Below are positions 34,255 through 43,852 of a DNA stretch of 52,597 nucleotides, piece after piece (positions within the stretch are counted from its first letter, which is position 1; each line of letters begins with the position of its first letter). Where the stretch lies: NCBI GenBank assembly GCA_017622795.1, contig JAGAQI010000059.1:1-52597 (forward strand), read 5' to 3'. The DNA comes from Lachnospiraceae bacterium (GTDB lineage: Bacteria > Bacillota > Clostridia > Lachnospirales > Lachnospiraceae). The position numbers and the translations under genes are program-made. Below the pieces are notes generated by a model, which made no database searches, had not been told where the DNA came from, and saw only the letters and a list, made by a program, of their open reading frames with translations.

Positions 34255-34288
34255 CCTGTTTAGAACACGACTACGAGTTTTAAACAGG
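34255..34288 (+). promoter_or_regulatory. Hairpin/operator at start of TnpB-like transcript
   Basis: Arms CCTGTTTAGAAC and GTTTTAAACAGG form a 12-bp stem with one G-U pair (a mismatch in DNA) around a 10-base loop. It lies at or just after the expected transcript start, so it may act as an RNA leader stem or a second operator. Confidence 0.6.
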
Positions 34289-34322
34289 AATAGATGAGTT
34301 GTAAATAAAGGTTTTGGTATGT

Positions 34323-35576
34323 ATGAGTGACGAAAACAAAAGACAAACAGGTCATTCCATTTTAAGGTATCGGGTACGTTTATATGACAGGCATTTTGCA
34401 TGGTTGAAAGAAACAAGAGAACTGTATACAAAGGTGGTAGGGCATTTCTTCCAGGTGCTTAAGAAGGAATCTGAATTACTGGAACAGTCTGATTTTCTCC
34501 TGCTTCGTGTATTGGAGACAAAATGTATCGGGACGAAGGAGATGAAAGCCAAAGGACAATTGCCGGAATTTCCTTTGACCGGATTTCCGAAAATTCCTTT
34601 GTATTTCCGGCGCTCAGCAATCAACGCTGCCATTGACCTTGTCAGGAAAGATGCAGGTAGTATGGAGCCTAACATGGTGCTTTATAAGGGCATGTACCAA
34701 AACTTTACAGACCACACTATCGATTTAAAGCTTTTTAATGGTGAAAAGTGGGTATGGGTTACCTATCCTTTTACCGGCAGAGAATTTCCAACGGAAGCAA
34801 TCAGATTGTCACCACTGCTGGTGATAGAAAAAAAGAATGCCTGGCTGGAGGTGCCGTTATCCTTTGAAGTGACGGATGTACGCACGGTAAAGGAGAGGAT
34901 GAAGACGGAAGAACGTATTTGTGCAGTATCCTTTCCGGATAATGATGTTTTGGCGGTAGCGGTTATTCTTTCCGAAGACGGAAAAGAAGAACAGCACAGG
35001 TTCTTCCGCGGAGGAAAAGCACGAGAACATCGTCGCAGAATCCTTATGGAACGACTTCGTGTCAGTGAAGAAAGCAGAGGACTGGCAGCCGGAAAAGCGG
35101 AACAGAAGGCAGAGGCACAGTTTCGGAATGAAAAAGAGGATGCGGCAACCTATCGGGCGCTTCGCGACTTAAATCACCATTATGCTCACAGCATCAGCCG
35201 ACAGATACTTAACTTTTGCCTGGAGCAGAACATTAAGGTTATCGTGGTGCCTAATTACGAAACCAGCATCGATTTCCGGGATAAAAAGTACTTAAAAACC
35301 GATGCCTACCGATGGCTGGGGCGGTCCATTATCAGCAATTTAAAGTATAAGGCTTTTGGACAGGGAATTGTGGTAACTTCGGTGCGGCCGTACCACATCA
35401 CCGACTGCTGCAGTGAATGCGGGGCAAAAATCCGCAGATATAACGAAGGCCATTCAGCGGGGCAAAACTATTACGGTGGCAAACTGTTTCTGTGCCCAAA
35501 CGGACATAGCGGTAACGTGGCACGGAACACGGCAATCAATGTAGGAAAGAGTTTTCTGACCTATTATCAAAAATAA
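34323..35576 (+). CDS. TnpB-family protein with inactivated RuvC site (candidate TldR-like RNA-guided repressor)
   Basis: A 417-residue TnpB/OrfB relative. The start is the ATG at 34323 (AAAGG about 11 bases upstream). The N-terminal part has the usual RYRVRLYDRHFAWLKE opening and a FPKIPLYFRRSAINAAIDL motif; the RuvC half keeps the RWLGRSIISNLKYKAFGQGI bridge-like segment and a zinc ribbon (Cys363, Cys366, Cys391, His395). All three catalytic acids are replaced: RuvC-I GID becomes AVS (Ser203), RuvC-II VIVxE becomes VIVVP (Pro310; a Glu lies three residues later), and RuvC-III DxNAA becomes ARNTA (Ala400). No tnpA or element ends were found. Known nuclease-dead TnpBs (TldRs) are RNA-guided repressors; that role here is inferred. 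A passive, decaying relic is unlikely given the intact frame and strong promoter. Confidence 0.87.
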   Translation: MSDENKRQTGHSILRYRVRLYDRHFAWLKETRELYTKVVGHFFQVLKKESELLEQSDFLLLRVLETKCIGTKEMKAKGQLPEFPLTGFPKIPLYFRRSAINAAIDLVRKDAGSMEPNMVLYKGMYQNFTDHTIDLKLFNGEKWVWVTYPFTGREFPTEAIRLSPLLVIEKKNAWLEVPLSFEVTDVRTVKERMKTEERICAVSFPDNDVLAVAVILSEDGKEEQHRFFRGGKAREHRRRILMERLRVSEESRGLAAGKAEQKAEAQFRNEKEDAATYRALRDLNHHYAHSISRQILNFCLEQNIKVIVVPNYETSIDFRDKKYLKTDAYRWLGRSIISNLKYKAFGQGIVVTSVRPYHITDCCSECGAKIRRYNEGHSAGQNYYGGKLFLCPNGHSGNVARNTAINVGKSFLTYYQK

Positions 35577-35760
35577 GGTAGTTAGACAGGGCTTACGGCA
35601 CTGTTAACACATAAACGTGTGGCAACGCACAAAATGAGTTGGTTTCCGCAAGGAAAAAAGCTTATTCGGTACATCACCGCCGGTTTATAGCATTTGCTAT
35701 GGACGAAGAAAAGCCTCAGAGGCTTAGTTGTGATGAGAGTTGTATTTATACAAGTCGAAA
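35577..35760 (+). ncRNA. Putative guide/omega-like RNA downstream of TnpB-like gene
   Basis: The 204 bases between the TnpB-like stop and the next gene contain successive small stems: GTGTG-GCAA-CGCAC (35617-35630), TTTCC-GCAA-GGAAA (35643-35656), ATAGC-ATTT-GCTAT (35687-35700), AAGCCT-CAG-AGGCTT (35711-35725) and TTGTAT-TT-ATACAA (about 35740-35753). Two have GCAA (GNRA) loops. TnpB omega RNAs arise from exactly this place, 3' of the gene, and end in a stem followed by the guide. A guide would begin somewhere after 35725. Boundaries and guide are not determined, and no match to the candidate guide was found in this window. Confidence 0.5.
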
Positions 35761-35780
35761 AAAATGAAAGAAATAATGAG

Positions 35781-36950
35781 ATGAAAAAAGCACTTATTGT
35801 CACTCATGTCAGTGGCTTTGTACCACAATTTGAATTAAATAATGTCCGAATTTTACAGGAGCTGGGATACGAGGTACATTATGCCTCGAACTTCCATAAT
35901 ATCAGTTACGGAACGGACAACCACCGTTTGGAGGGTACGGGTATTGTGTGCCATCAGGTGGACTTTGCACGGTCGCCCTTTGATTTTAAAACAAATTCTA
36001 GAGCATACCGACAGTTAAAGCAAGTAATGAAGGAGCAGCACTTTAAGTTGGTGCACTGTCATACACCGGTGGGAGCCGTTTACGCCAGATTGGCGGCAAG
36101 AAAACATCGAAAGAAGGGAATCCGGGTGATTTATACCGCCCACGGTTTTCATTTTTATAAGGGGGCACCATTGAAATTTTGGCTGGTGTCTTATCCGATG
36201 GAATGGCTGCTGGCACATATGACAGATGTGCTGATTACCATCAATGAAGAAGACCTGCAAAATGCAAAAAAGCTTCCGTTGGCAAAACGTAACGGAGTGG
36301 CCGGGAGAGTATACAAAATTGATAGTGTAGGTATTGATTTAAAGAAGTACCAAAAAGATGAGTTGTATATTTCAAGTCGTATGAAATTGCGACAGGAGTT
36401 TGGCATCCCGGAAAACGCTTTTGTAGTAGTTTCAGTTGGTGAGCTGAACTGGAATAAAAATCATGCGGTTGTAGTGGAGGCTCTTGGAAAGCTAAAGGAG
36501 CTGAAACTTCACTATATTATCTGCGGCGAGGGAATCGAGAAGGTTCCGCTGGCAGAACGGGCAGAGCGTCTGGGAATAGAAGCCAGAGTACATCTTCTCG
36601 GTTTTAGGGAGGATATTCCGGATATCTTAAAGGCGTCAGATGCCATGGTGTTTCCTTCGTTAAGAGAAGGTCTGGGATTGGTGGCAGTGGAAGCGATGGC
36701 TTCCGGCCTGCCGGTCATTGCTTCTGATAACCGGGGCACCAGAGAATACATGCAGGACGGCGTTAACGGTTATGTTGTTTGGAAAAATGATGTAGATGGT
36801 ACGGCAGAGTCAATTAAGAAGTTGTATCACATGTGGACCAAAGATAAAGCAAGCTATCATCAGATGCAGCAAAACTGCCTAAAGACAGCAGAACGCTTTA
36901 GCAGTGAAAATGTCAGTAGAACAATGAGACAAATTTATGAAGAACAATAA
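35781..36950 (+). CDS. Glycosyltransferase family 4 (EpsD/capsular type)
   Basis: A 389-residue GT-B enzyme, first gene of the glycan operon. The start is the ATG at 35781 (MKKALIVTHVSGFVPQFELN); a longer TTG frame from 35694 would run through the putative RNA stems. The N-terminal acceptor domain has HCHTPVGAVYARLAAR and YTAHGFHFYKGAPL, typical of EpsD-like transferases. The donor site has VFPSLREGLGLVAVEAMASG (about residue 290 onward). It probably adds an early sugar to a lipid-linked repeat. The 3' end overlaps the next gene by 14 bases. Confidence 0.9.
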   Translation: MKKALIVTHVSGFVPQFELNNVRILQELGYEVHYASNFHNISYGTDNHRLEGTGIVCHQVDFARSPFDFKTNSRAYRQLKQVMKEQHFKLVHCHTPVGAVYARLAARKHRKKGIRVIYTAHGFHFYKGAPLKFWLVSYPMEWLLAHMTDVLITINEEDLQNAKKLPLAKRNGVAGRVYKIDSVGIDLKKYQKDELYISSRMKLRQEFGIPENAFVVVSVGELNWNKNHAVVVEALGKLKELKLHYIICGEGIEKVPLAERAERLGIEARVHLLGFREDIPDILKASDAMVFPSLREGLGLVAVEAMASGLPVIASDNRGTREYMQDGVNGYVVWKNDVDGTAESIKKLYHMWTKDKASYHQMQQNCLKTAERFSSENVSRTMRQIYEEQ

Positions 36951-37752
36951 CAGTAGCAAAACCAAACTTTCCGTCATTATGGGCATCTATAATCAGAAGG
37001 ACAAAGTTGCACTGGAACAAGCGGTGGACTCGGTGTTAAACCAAACCTTCCGGAAATTTGAATTCCTGATTTATGATGACGGATCTTGCGCAGAAGATGC
37101 GGAATTTCTGAAACAGCTGGCGGCAAAGGATAACAGAATCCTTTTACTGCGTGGTGAAATCAATCTTGGTTTGGCCCACGCCTTAAACGAATGCCTTAAG
37201 GTGGCAAAGGGTGAGTATATTGCCCGCATGGACGGAGATGACATTTCCGCACCGGAGCGGTTTTGGAACCAGTTAGATTTTTTGGAAAAACATGCGGAAT
37301 GTGCCTTTGTGGGTTGTTCAGCAGAGTTGTTTGATCGTGATGGAGTGTGGGGCTACCGTCAAATGGCAGCACAGCCGGGAGAAAAAGAATTTCTGAAGTT
37401 TTCGCCCTATGTGCATCCGTCGGTGATGTTTCGCCGGAGTGTGTTAAAGAATGCCGGGGGCTATTTAGAAACCAAGGATACCCGTCGCTGTGAAGACTAT
37501 GAGTTGTTCATGCGCTTATATTGCATGGAATATCATGGACAGAATCTGGGTGGCAGGCTGTTTTGCTACCGGGAAGACAGGGAATGGTACGATAAACGAA
37601 CCTTTTCCCAAAGAATTGCAGAAATGAAAATACGGTACCGTGGCTTTAAAGCTATGGGAATTTTGAGCATACGAAACTTAATTTATGTGGGTAAACCGGT
37701 GGTGATGGTGGTTCTGCCAAGGTCACTGCGAAGGATACTCCGGAGGAAATGA
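36937..37752 (+). CDS. Glycosyltransferase family 2
   Basis: A 271-residue GT-A enzyme with the opening KLSVIMGIYNQKDKVALEQA, the nucleotide-sugar motif IYDDGS, and ARMDGDDISAPERF, whose DGDD holds the metal-binding acids (about residue 98). RCEDYELFMRLY provides the probable catalytic base region. It is short, cytosolic or membrane-associated, without clear membrane spans. It overlaps both neighbours, so it is translated with them. The sugar donor is not predictable. Confidence 0.9.
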   Translation: MKNNNSSKTKLSVIMGIYNQKDKVALEQAVDSVLNQTFRKFEFLIYDDGSCAEDAEFLKQLAAKDNRILLLRGEINLGLAHALNECLKVAKGEYIARMDGDDISAPERFWNQLDFLEKHAECAFVGCSAELFDRDGVWGYRQMAAQPGEKEFLKFSPYVHPSVMFRRSVLKNAGGYLETKDTRRCEDYELFMRLYCMEYHGQNLGGRLFCYREDREWYDKRTFSQRIAEMKIRYRGFKAMGILSIRNLIYVGKPVVMVVLPRSLRRILRRK

Positions 37753-39038
37753 AGCAAGGAAGAGAAACTGTGACACAAAAGCGTATAGGGCAGAAAATAG
37801 CTGCTCGGGAAATCTATAATAACATATTTGCGCCGGCACTGCTTGGTTTTGTGGAGTGGGTATTACAAGAAGCCAAGCAGCGGGGTATAAAGCGCTTGTA
37901 CTTTTTGGCAAGAGATGGATATCAGATGTATCTGGCTGCGGACTTTCTTTGTAAAAAACGTGACCTTGCCATAGACTGCCGCTATTTATACGGTTCCCGT
38001 TATGCCTGGAGACTGCCACAGTTTGCCCTTATGGGAAAAGATTGTCTCGACATGATTTGCCGCGGCGGCATCGATGTAACCTTTGAAAAGGTGATGAAGC
38101 GCGGCGGACTAACCAACGAAGAAGCCAAAGCTGTGGCAGAGGAGTTGGGCTATGCAAATGACTACAAAAGAATCCTTTCCTACAGCGAGGTGGTGCAGCT
38201 AAAGAAACCACTGGCAGAAAGCAACAGGTTCCTGCCTTTTGTGTACGCACATTCCAAGGGTACCTATGAAACTACCATAGAATATTTGTGCCGGGAAGGC
38301 TTGTTTGATGATGTAAAGTACGCATTAGTGGACAGCGGATGGACGGGCTCTTTGCAACAAACACTGACGCAATTGTTACACTATGCCGGCTATGAAAAAA
38401 AGTTAGAAGGCTTCTACTTTGGCTTGTATGAATTACCGGTCGGTATCAATGAAGAAAGCTACCACACCTATTATTTTGGCCCGAATTACGGACTGAAACG
38501 AAAGGTCTATTTTAGCAACTGCCTTTATGAGGCGGTGTATAGCGCGCCACATGGAATGACGGTGGGATATGAGGCAGGTTGCCCGGTGTTTTTCAACGAG
38601 CACAACTTAAATCAGACACGCATGGAGCAGGAAGCAGAGTGGCTTAAAGAGTATTTGGAAAGCTATTCTTTGAATGGCTTGCAAAATAAGCGAGTTGATG
38701 CAGACCAAACTTATCAGCTTCTGAAACGATTCATGGGGAACCCAACACCAGAAGAAGCAGAAATTTACGGAAGTCTGTTGTTCTCGGATGATGTAACCGA
38801 AGAGCATACCCAACGGGTAGCAGCCGGATTAACAAAAACAGAAATTAAGAGCCAGTATGTATGGAACCGAATCCTCATCATGCTGGGCAAGAAAAAACAG
38901 GTGCTTAAGGACAGCGCCTGGATAGAAGGAAGTGTCGCCCTGACAGAGGGCAGGCACGCATGGCAGATGGTAAATGTGAGATGGTACAAGTACCTGATTT
39001 ACCTGAGAAAGTGGTTAAAGAGAGGAAAAAAACGTTGA
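37749..39038 (+). CDS. HAD-like protein of surface-polysaccharide loci
   Basis: A 429-residue protein starting in an ATGA overlap with the GT2 gene. Early on it has KRLYFLARDGYQMYLAADFL and later YALVDSGWTGSLQQTLTQLL, a pair of phrases seen in uncharacterised HAD-superfamily-like proteins in capsule and O-antigen clusters, sometimes fused to glycosyltransferases. The Asp in LARDG and in VDSGW could be the HAD-type acids, but the canonical DxDGT motif is absent, so activity is uncertain. The N-terminal region (IYNNIFAPALLGFVEWVLQEA) is helical. Its position between glycosyltransferases and the exporter suggests a step on the lipid-linked glycan. Confidence 0.65.
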   Translation: MKQGRETVTQKRIGQKIAAREIYNNIFAPALLGFVEWVLQEAKQRGIKRLYFLARDGYQMYLAADFLCKKRDLAIDCRYLYGSRYAWRLPQFALMGKDCLDMICRGGIDVTFEKVMKRGGLTNEEAKAVAEELGYANDYKRILSYSEVVQLKKPLAESNRFLPFVYAHSKGTYETTIEYLCREGLFDDVKYALVDSGWTGSLQQTLTQLLHYAGYEKKLEGFYFGLYELPVGINEESYHTYYFGPNYGLKRKVYFSNCLYEAVYSAPHGMTVGYEAGCPVFFNEHNLNQTRMEQEAEWLKEYLESYSLNGLQNKRVDADQTYQLLKRFMGNPTPEEAEIYGSLLFSDDVTEEHTQRVAAGLTKTEIKSQYVWNRILIMLGKKKQVLKDSAWIEGSVALTEGRHAWQMVNVRWYKYLIYLRKWLKRGKKR

Positions 39039-39805
39039 AAAAGGAACAGTTAAAACAGTATTGGTTTGTGATAAAGGAACTGACGGGAAGGGAACTGAAA
39101 AGAAAGTATTCCAGATCGTATTTGGGCGTGCTTTGGAGTGTGCTAAATCCATTGCTTTCCATGGCGGTAATGTCGGCGATATTCTCGATGATGTTTCAGC
39201 GGAGTATTGAGAACTTCCCGATTTATTATCTTACGGGAAGCATTATTTGGTCTTTGTTTACCGGAGCTACCAACGCGGCAATGACCTCACTGGTAGATAA
39301 TAAGCAGCTGTTGATTAAGGTGAAATTACCAATGCAGGTATTTACTTTATCAAGAGTTTATACCTCACTTGCGAATTTCGGCTATTCTTTTGTGGCGTAT
39401 GTCGTATTTTTATTTATTTTTAAAATTCCGTTGAACTGGACCATGCTGGTATTAATTCCGATAGTGGCACTGACCTTATTATTCGCAACAGGACTCAGTT
39501 TGTTTTTAGCTTCTGCTTACGTATTTTTTGGAGATATTAAGCATTTATACGGTATTCTTCTGACTCTTTGGATGTATATATCAGCTTTGTTTTACCCAGT
39601 CACTGCCTTGTCTGAAACAATGCAGGCAGTAGTGCGCGAAAACCCAATGTATTGCTACATTGCTGCAGCAAGAGAATGCATGATGTATGGAAAACTGCCG
39701 GACGCTGGACTTTGGATAAGAATGATTGTTTGGGCTGTTGTTATATTTACATTTGGACAACTTTTTTTTCAAAGCAAGAAAAATAATATTATGCAGAAGG
39801 TCTGA
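39035..39805 (+). CDS. ABC-2 polysaccharide exporter permease (Wzm/TagG-like)
   Basis: A 256-residue permease with about six helices and the family opening (KEQLKQYWFVIKELTGRELKRKY, then SYLGVLWSVLNPLLSMAV). The TTG start at 39035 overlaps the previous stop and has AGAGAGG just upstream; an ATG at 38960 would add 25 residues inside the previous gene and cannot be excluded. With the ATPase that follows it forms an O-antigen/teichoic-type exporter, meaning the polymer is completed inside before export. Confidence 0.88.
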   Translation: MKKEQLKQYWFVIKELTGRELKRKYSRSYLGVLWSVLNPLLSMAVMSAIFSMMFQRSIENFPIYYLTGSIIWSLFTGATNAAMTSLVDNKQLLIKVKLPMQVFTLSRVYTSLANFGYSFVAYVVFLFIFKIPLNWTMLVLIPIVALTLLFATGLSLFLASAYVFFGDIKHLYGILLTLWMYISALFYPVTALSETMQAVVRENPMYCYIAAARECMMYGKLPDAGLWIRMIVWAVVIFTFGQLFFQSKKNNIMQKV

Positions 39806-39826
39806 TAGACAGAGAGGTATAGGACA

Positions 39827-40606
39827 ATGAGTACGGGACAAAATATTGAGAATACGGTAGTGCAACAGACAGAACCGGTGATTTCCATAAAAAACGTGAC
39901 AATGAAATTTAAGATTGCTACCGGTAATGTTTCCAGTTTAAAGGAATATATCATCGGCAGAATAAAAAAGCAAATTACCCACCGTGAATTGGTGGCTCTA
40001 AATGACATTACCTTTGATGTCATGAAAGGCGAAGTAGTTGGAATTATTGGTACCAATGGCTCCGGTAAGAGTACGCTGTTAAAGATTGTTTCCGGTGCAT
40101 TAAAGCCTACCAGTGGAACGGTCAAAGTAGATAGAAATAAAGTACAGCTGTTAACTCTTGGAACCGGTTTTGATTATGAATTAACGGCAAAAGAGAATGT
40201 ATATCTGAATGGAGCAATTATTGGTTTTACCAAGGAATATATTGATGAAAAATATGAGGATATTGTAAAGTTTGCGGAATTAGAAGGTTTCATGGAAGAG
40301 AAGATGAAGAATTTTTCTTCCGGTATGGTATCCCGTTTGGGATTTGCCATAGCAACTATGCGAGAAACCCCGGAGATTTTAATTCTGGATGAAGTATTGA
40401 GTGTTGGCGATGAGTTTTTTAGAAAAAAGAGTATGGAGAGAATTCAGCAGATGATTCATGGCGGTTCTACCGTGCTGATTGTGTCTCACTCTATTAGTAC
40501 AATTCAGCAGAATTGCACCAAAGCTGTATGGATTGAAAAGGGAATTCAAAGGATGACAGGCGAACCGAAGGCAGTGTGTGAAGCATACCAGAATATGCGG
40601 AACTAA
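39827..40606 (+). CDS. ABC polysaccharide exporter ATPase (Wzt/TagH-like)
   Basis: A 259-residue ATPase. Walker A is GTNGSGKST (about residue 76), the signature is FSSGMVSRLGFA and Walker B is ILILDEVLSVGD. It ends soon after the nucleotide-binding fold, so it lacks the C-terminal carbohydrate-binding domain of some Wzt proteins. That favours a TagH-like or chain-terminator-independent exporter. It follows the permease by 21 bases and powers export of the glycan built by neighbouring transferases. Confidence 0.93.
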   Translation: MSTGQNIENTVVQQTEPVISIKNVTMKFKIATGNVSSLKEYIIGRIKKQITHRELVALNDITFDVMKGEVVGIIGTNGSGKSTLLKIVSGALKPTSGTVKVDRNKVQLLTLGTGFDYELTAKENVYLNGAIIGFTKEYIDEKYEDIVKFAELEGFMEEKMKNFSSGMVSRLGFAIATMRETPEILILDEVLSVGDEFFRKKSMERIQQMIHGGSTVLIVSHSISTIQQNCTKAVWIEKGIQRMTGEPKAVCEAYQNMRN

Positions 40607-40624
40607 AGGGAGAAAGCATAGGTT

Positions 40625-43600
40625 ATGAAAAAGAAAATATTGCTGGCTTCTCATGAAATGACATATACCGGAGCACCGCAAAGTTTGCTGCGGATTACGG
40701 ATGTACTGCTGAATAATGGTTACGAAGTGGATGTATGGGCGCTTTGTGATGGACCGTTAAAAAAAGAATATATAAGCAAAGGTGTAAAGGTAACAGTAGT
40801 AGCATTTCCGGAGAAACAAGAACAGTATATTTCCAAAATAAAAGAATATGACCTGGTGATAGCAAATACGCTTTTTTGCGCAAAATTTGCTTGGTTTGCA
40901 CAGCAACACGTGCGCACAGTGCTTTATATCAGAGAAGCTCAAAATATACCATGGCTGATGGAGAAAAATGCTATTGACCCAAACTGGTTGGTGGATGCAA
41001 AAAATATCGTCTGTGTCAGTGAGTATGCCAAGGAGTTTATAGAAGTAACCTATGGACTTCAGAATATTACGGTGATTCACAATTTCATAGATGATTATTC
41101 TGCCCAAGAGGCTGCTAGTTCAGACGATATCATCGATTTCATTGTTTCAGGAACCATTGAGCCGAGAAAAGGGCAGGATGTCGCAATAAAAGCATTTTTA
41201 TGTCTACCGGAGGAACTGAGAAAAAAAGCAAAACTGCATATTGTAGGAAATATGCCAGTCTGGGCGGAGGATTATCATAAAAGGTTACAACTGGGTACAC
41301 ATGAAAGCGTAATCTATCACGGAGAATACAGGGACCGTGAAAAATTATATGAACTGTATCGCAATATGGATGTCTTTATGGTTACATCCACAGACGAGTC
41401 CTGTTCTTTGGTGGCACTGGAAGCAGCGATGCTTGGTAAGCCACTGTTGGTAACGGAAAATACCGGGGCAAAGTATATGGTTCCGGAAGAATGTGTTCTG
41501 CCTACCGGCGATGAGAAAACACTAAGCAGTAGTATGGAGGATTGCATCAGACATCCGGAAAAATGGAGTAAATTTGGAAAAGGAAACAGAGAGCGATATT
41601 TGCTTTATGCCAATAGAAAATCTTATGAAAAGGCACTACTTTCCTATATAGGTGAGGTTATGGAAAAAGAAGAAATAATTTCGGAAAACAAAATAAAGGT
41701 TTCTGTTGTGGTACCGGTCTATAACGTGGAGCAGTATCTGGTGCAGTGCATGGAAAGCCTGGTGAACCAAACGCTACAAGAAATAGAAATTATCTGCGTT
41801 AATGATGGTTCAAAAGACGGCAGTTTGGATATTCTTCGGGAATATGAGCAGAAGGATCACAGAGTGCGGGTCATTAGTGGAGAAAATCATGGTTATGGAC
41901 ATGCCATGAATACCGGTATTGATGCAGCAAAAGGTGAGTTCCTTGGTATTGTGGAACCGGATGATTATGCGGATTTACATATGTTCGAAACCCTGTATCA
42001 AAGAGCAACAGCTACTGGGGTAGATATTGTAAAAGCGGATTTCTATCGTTTCTTTGGTGAAGGTGACGAACAGCGAAATGTTTACAATAGCACGGCGCGT
42101 GTGCCGGAAAATTATAATCATATAATAAATCCAAAGAAGGACAAAGAATGCTTTCGGTTTATTATGAATACCTGGTCCGGAATCTATCGGATGGATTTCT
42201 TAAACCAATATCGCATTCGACATAACGAAACACCGGGAGCATCTTTTCAGGATAATGGCTTTTGGTTTCAGGGCTTTTGCCGAACGGAGAAAATCACGTT
42301 TATAAACAAGCCGTTGTTATATAACCGCAGAGATAACCCAAACTCTTCGGTAAATAACCGGGAAAAAATATACTGCGCCAATGAGGAATATGCATATATA
42401 CGACAGTTCCTTAGAGATAATCCGGAATTGGAAAAAGACTTTTTACCGCAATTTTTGATGAAAAAGTACCATACCTACATGTTTACGCTGAATCGTGTGG
42501 GCTGGCAATATAAGCAGGAATTTTTGCAAAGATTTGCAGAGGAATTTAAACAGGCAGAGGAGCAGGGAGAACTTTGCAAAGCGGCGTTTACTCCTCAGGA
42601 ATGGACGAACCTTCACTGGATTATGAACAATCCGGAAGAGTATTACGAGAAGGTTGTAAAAAAGGAAATCGAAATATCGGTAATCATACCGGTTTACAAC
42701 ACAGAGAAGTACCTTCGGCAGTGTTTGGAAAGTCTGGAAACACAGAGCTTTACACGATTTGAAGTTATTTGTGTTGATGATGGCTCAACAGATGGTTCCA
42801 AGCAGATTATAGAGGGTCTGATGAATCGGGATAAACGTTTTTCGTTAGTTACCCAGCAGAATCAGGGCGCAGGTGCGGCCAGAAATAGAGGGATGGAACT
42901 GGCAAAGGGCGAGTACCTTCTGTTTCTGGATGCGGATGACTATTTTGCTCCGGATATGCTGTTGCATGCGTGGCAGAAAATCAGGGAGACGGAAGCGGAC
43001 ATTTGTGTGATGAATTCCTGGCAGCATGATGAAGAAACGGGAATGATTCAGCCGTGTAATTATGCACTGCGAATCGATGCTTATCCGGGCTGGCGACCGT
43101 TTAGAGTGCAGGATATGGGAAAAAATCCATTCCGCAATTTTATGGGCTGGGCATGGGACAAGCTGTATCTGAAACGGTTTATTATGAACAACAATTTGAA
43201 GTTTCAGGAGCAACGGACCTCTAATGATATGTACTTTACCTACATGTCACTGTTTAAAGCGGATAGGATTACAACACTGGATGAAAGGCTCATTTACCAG
43301 AGGAGAAATATTCCGGGCTCCTTGTCTAAAACCAGAGAAAAGTCTTGGGAGTGCTTTTACAATGCCTTAATGGCTATGAAGCAGGAACTGGTGGATATGG
43401 GGCTTTATGAGCGCAACAGTATATACTTTGTCAATTATGCATTGCACAGCTGTTTGTGGAATTTAAAAACACTACCGGAAGAAACAGCCCAAAAGCTTTG
43501 GGTAAAGATTGAGGACGAATGGGCAGATTCGCTTAGAATTCGACGAATGAAAGAATCCGAGGCAGAATTTTCTGCGGAATATGAGGACTATCAACTGATT

Positions 43601-43852
43601 GTACAAAAGGGTAATAAGGGACTGAAAGCAGTTCGTGAGAAGTACCGGACAGAGCAGGAACAGGCAAAAAAGAATGCCAAGAAGCAAAGCTTTTCTCCGC
43701 CGGAAGCGGTTTCTGCCAATGAAGCGGCGGAGTATCAGGTTTACGTGAATAAAATCAGAAATTCCAAGCTGTTTCAGGTGGCATTAAAAGTGTTTAAGTG
43801 GCTGATTAAGGTACGAAGAAAAATAAAAGGAATGTGGAGAAACGGAAAATGA
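40625..43852 (+). CDS. Trimodular glycosyltransferase (GT4-GT2-GT2)
   Basis: A 1075-residue protein with three catalytic modules. Residues 1 to about 345 form a GT4-type GT-B domain ([16 protein letters not shown], then [16 protein letters not shown] and [20 protein letters not shown]). Around 356-650 is a first GT2 ([37 protein letters not shown]). Around 681-960 is a second GT2 ([35 protein letters not shown]). A basic C-terminal tail may bind the membrane. Such proteins can add successive sugars in one pass. It overlaps ugd by four bases. Confidence 0.9.
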   Translation: MKKKILLASHEMTYTGAPQSLLRITDVLLNNGYEVDVWALCDGPLKKEYISKGVKVTVVAFPEKQEQYISKIKEYDLVIANTLFCAKFAWFAQQHVRTVLYIREAQNIPWLMEKNAIDPNWLVDAKNIVCVSEYAKEFIEVTYGLQNITVIHNFIDDYSAQEAASSDDIIDFIVSGTIEPRKGQDVAIKAFLCLPEELRKKAKLHIVGNMPVWAEDYHKRLQLGTHESVIYHGEYRDREKLYELYRNMDVFMVTSTDESCSLVALEAAMLGKPLLVTENTGAKYMVPEECVLPTGDEKTLSSSMEDCIRHPEKWSKFGKGNRERYLLYANRKSYEKALLSYIGEVMEKEEIISENKIKVSVVVPVYNVEQYLVQCMESLVNQTLQEIEIICVNDGSKDGSLDILREYEQKDHRVRVISGENHGYGHAMNTGIDAAKGEFLGIVEPDDYADLHMFETLYQRATATGVDIVKADFYRFFGEGDEQRNVYNSTARVPENYNHIINPKKDKECFRFIMNTWSGIYRMDFLNQYRIRHNETPGASFQDNGFWFQGFCRTEKITFINKPLLYNRRDNPNSSVNNREKIYCANEEYAYIRQFLRDNPELEKDFLPQFLMKKYHTYMFTLNRVGWQYKQEFLQRFAEEFKQAEEQGELCKAAFTPQEWTNLHWIMNNPEEYYEKVVKKEIEISVIIPVYNTEKYLRQCLESLETQSFTRFEVICVDDGSTDGSKQIIEGLMNRDKRFSLVTQQNQGAGAARNRGMELAKGEYLLFLDADDYFAPDMLLHAWQKIRETEADICVMNSWQHDEETGMIQPCNYALRIDAYPGWRPFRVQDMGKNPFRNFMGWAWDKLYLKRFIMNNNLKFQEQRTSNDMYFTYMSLFKADRITTLDERLIYQRRNIPGSLSKTREKSWECFYNALMAMKQELVDMGLYERNSIYFVNYALHSCLWNLKTLPEETAQKLWVKIEDEWADSLRIRRMKESEAEFSAEYEDYQLIVQKGNKGLKAVREKYRTEQEQAKKNAKKQSFSPPEAVSANEAAEYQVYVNKIRNSKLFQVALKVFKWLIKVRRKIKGMWRNGK

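Noticed and set aside
34323-35576. Active IS200/IS605 or IS607 element
   Set aside because: No tnpA or serine recombinase, no recognisable ends, and the RuvC catalytic residues are replaced.
35744-35760. Match of the candidate guide to 27380-27390 (TTTATACAA)
   Set aside because: Only nine bases match, inside a coding region, as expected by chance in AT-rich DNA.
35694-35780. Extended start (TTG) of the GT4 gene
   Set aside because: The added residues do not resemble the family N-terminus and run through the hairpin region; the ATG at 35781 gives the expected MKKALIVTHVSG start.
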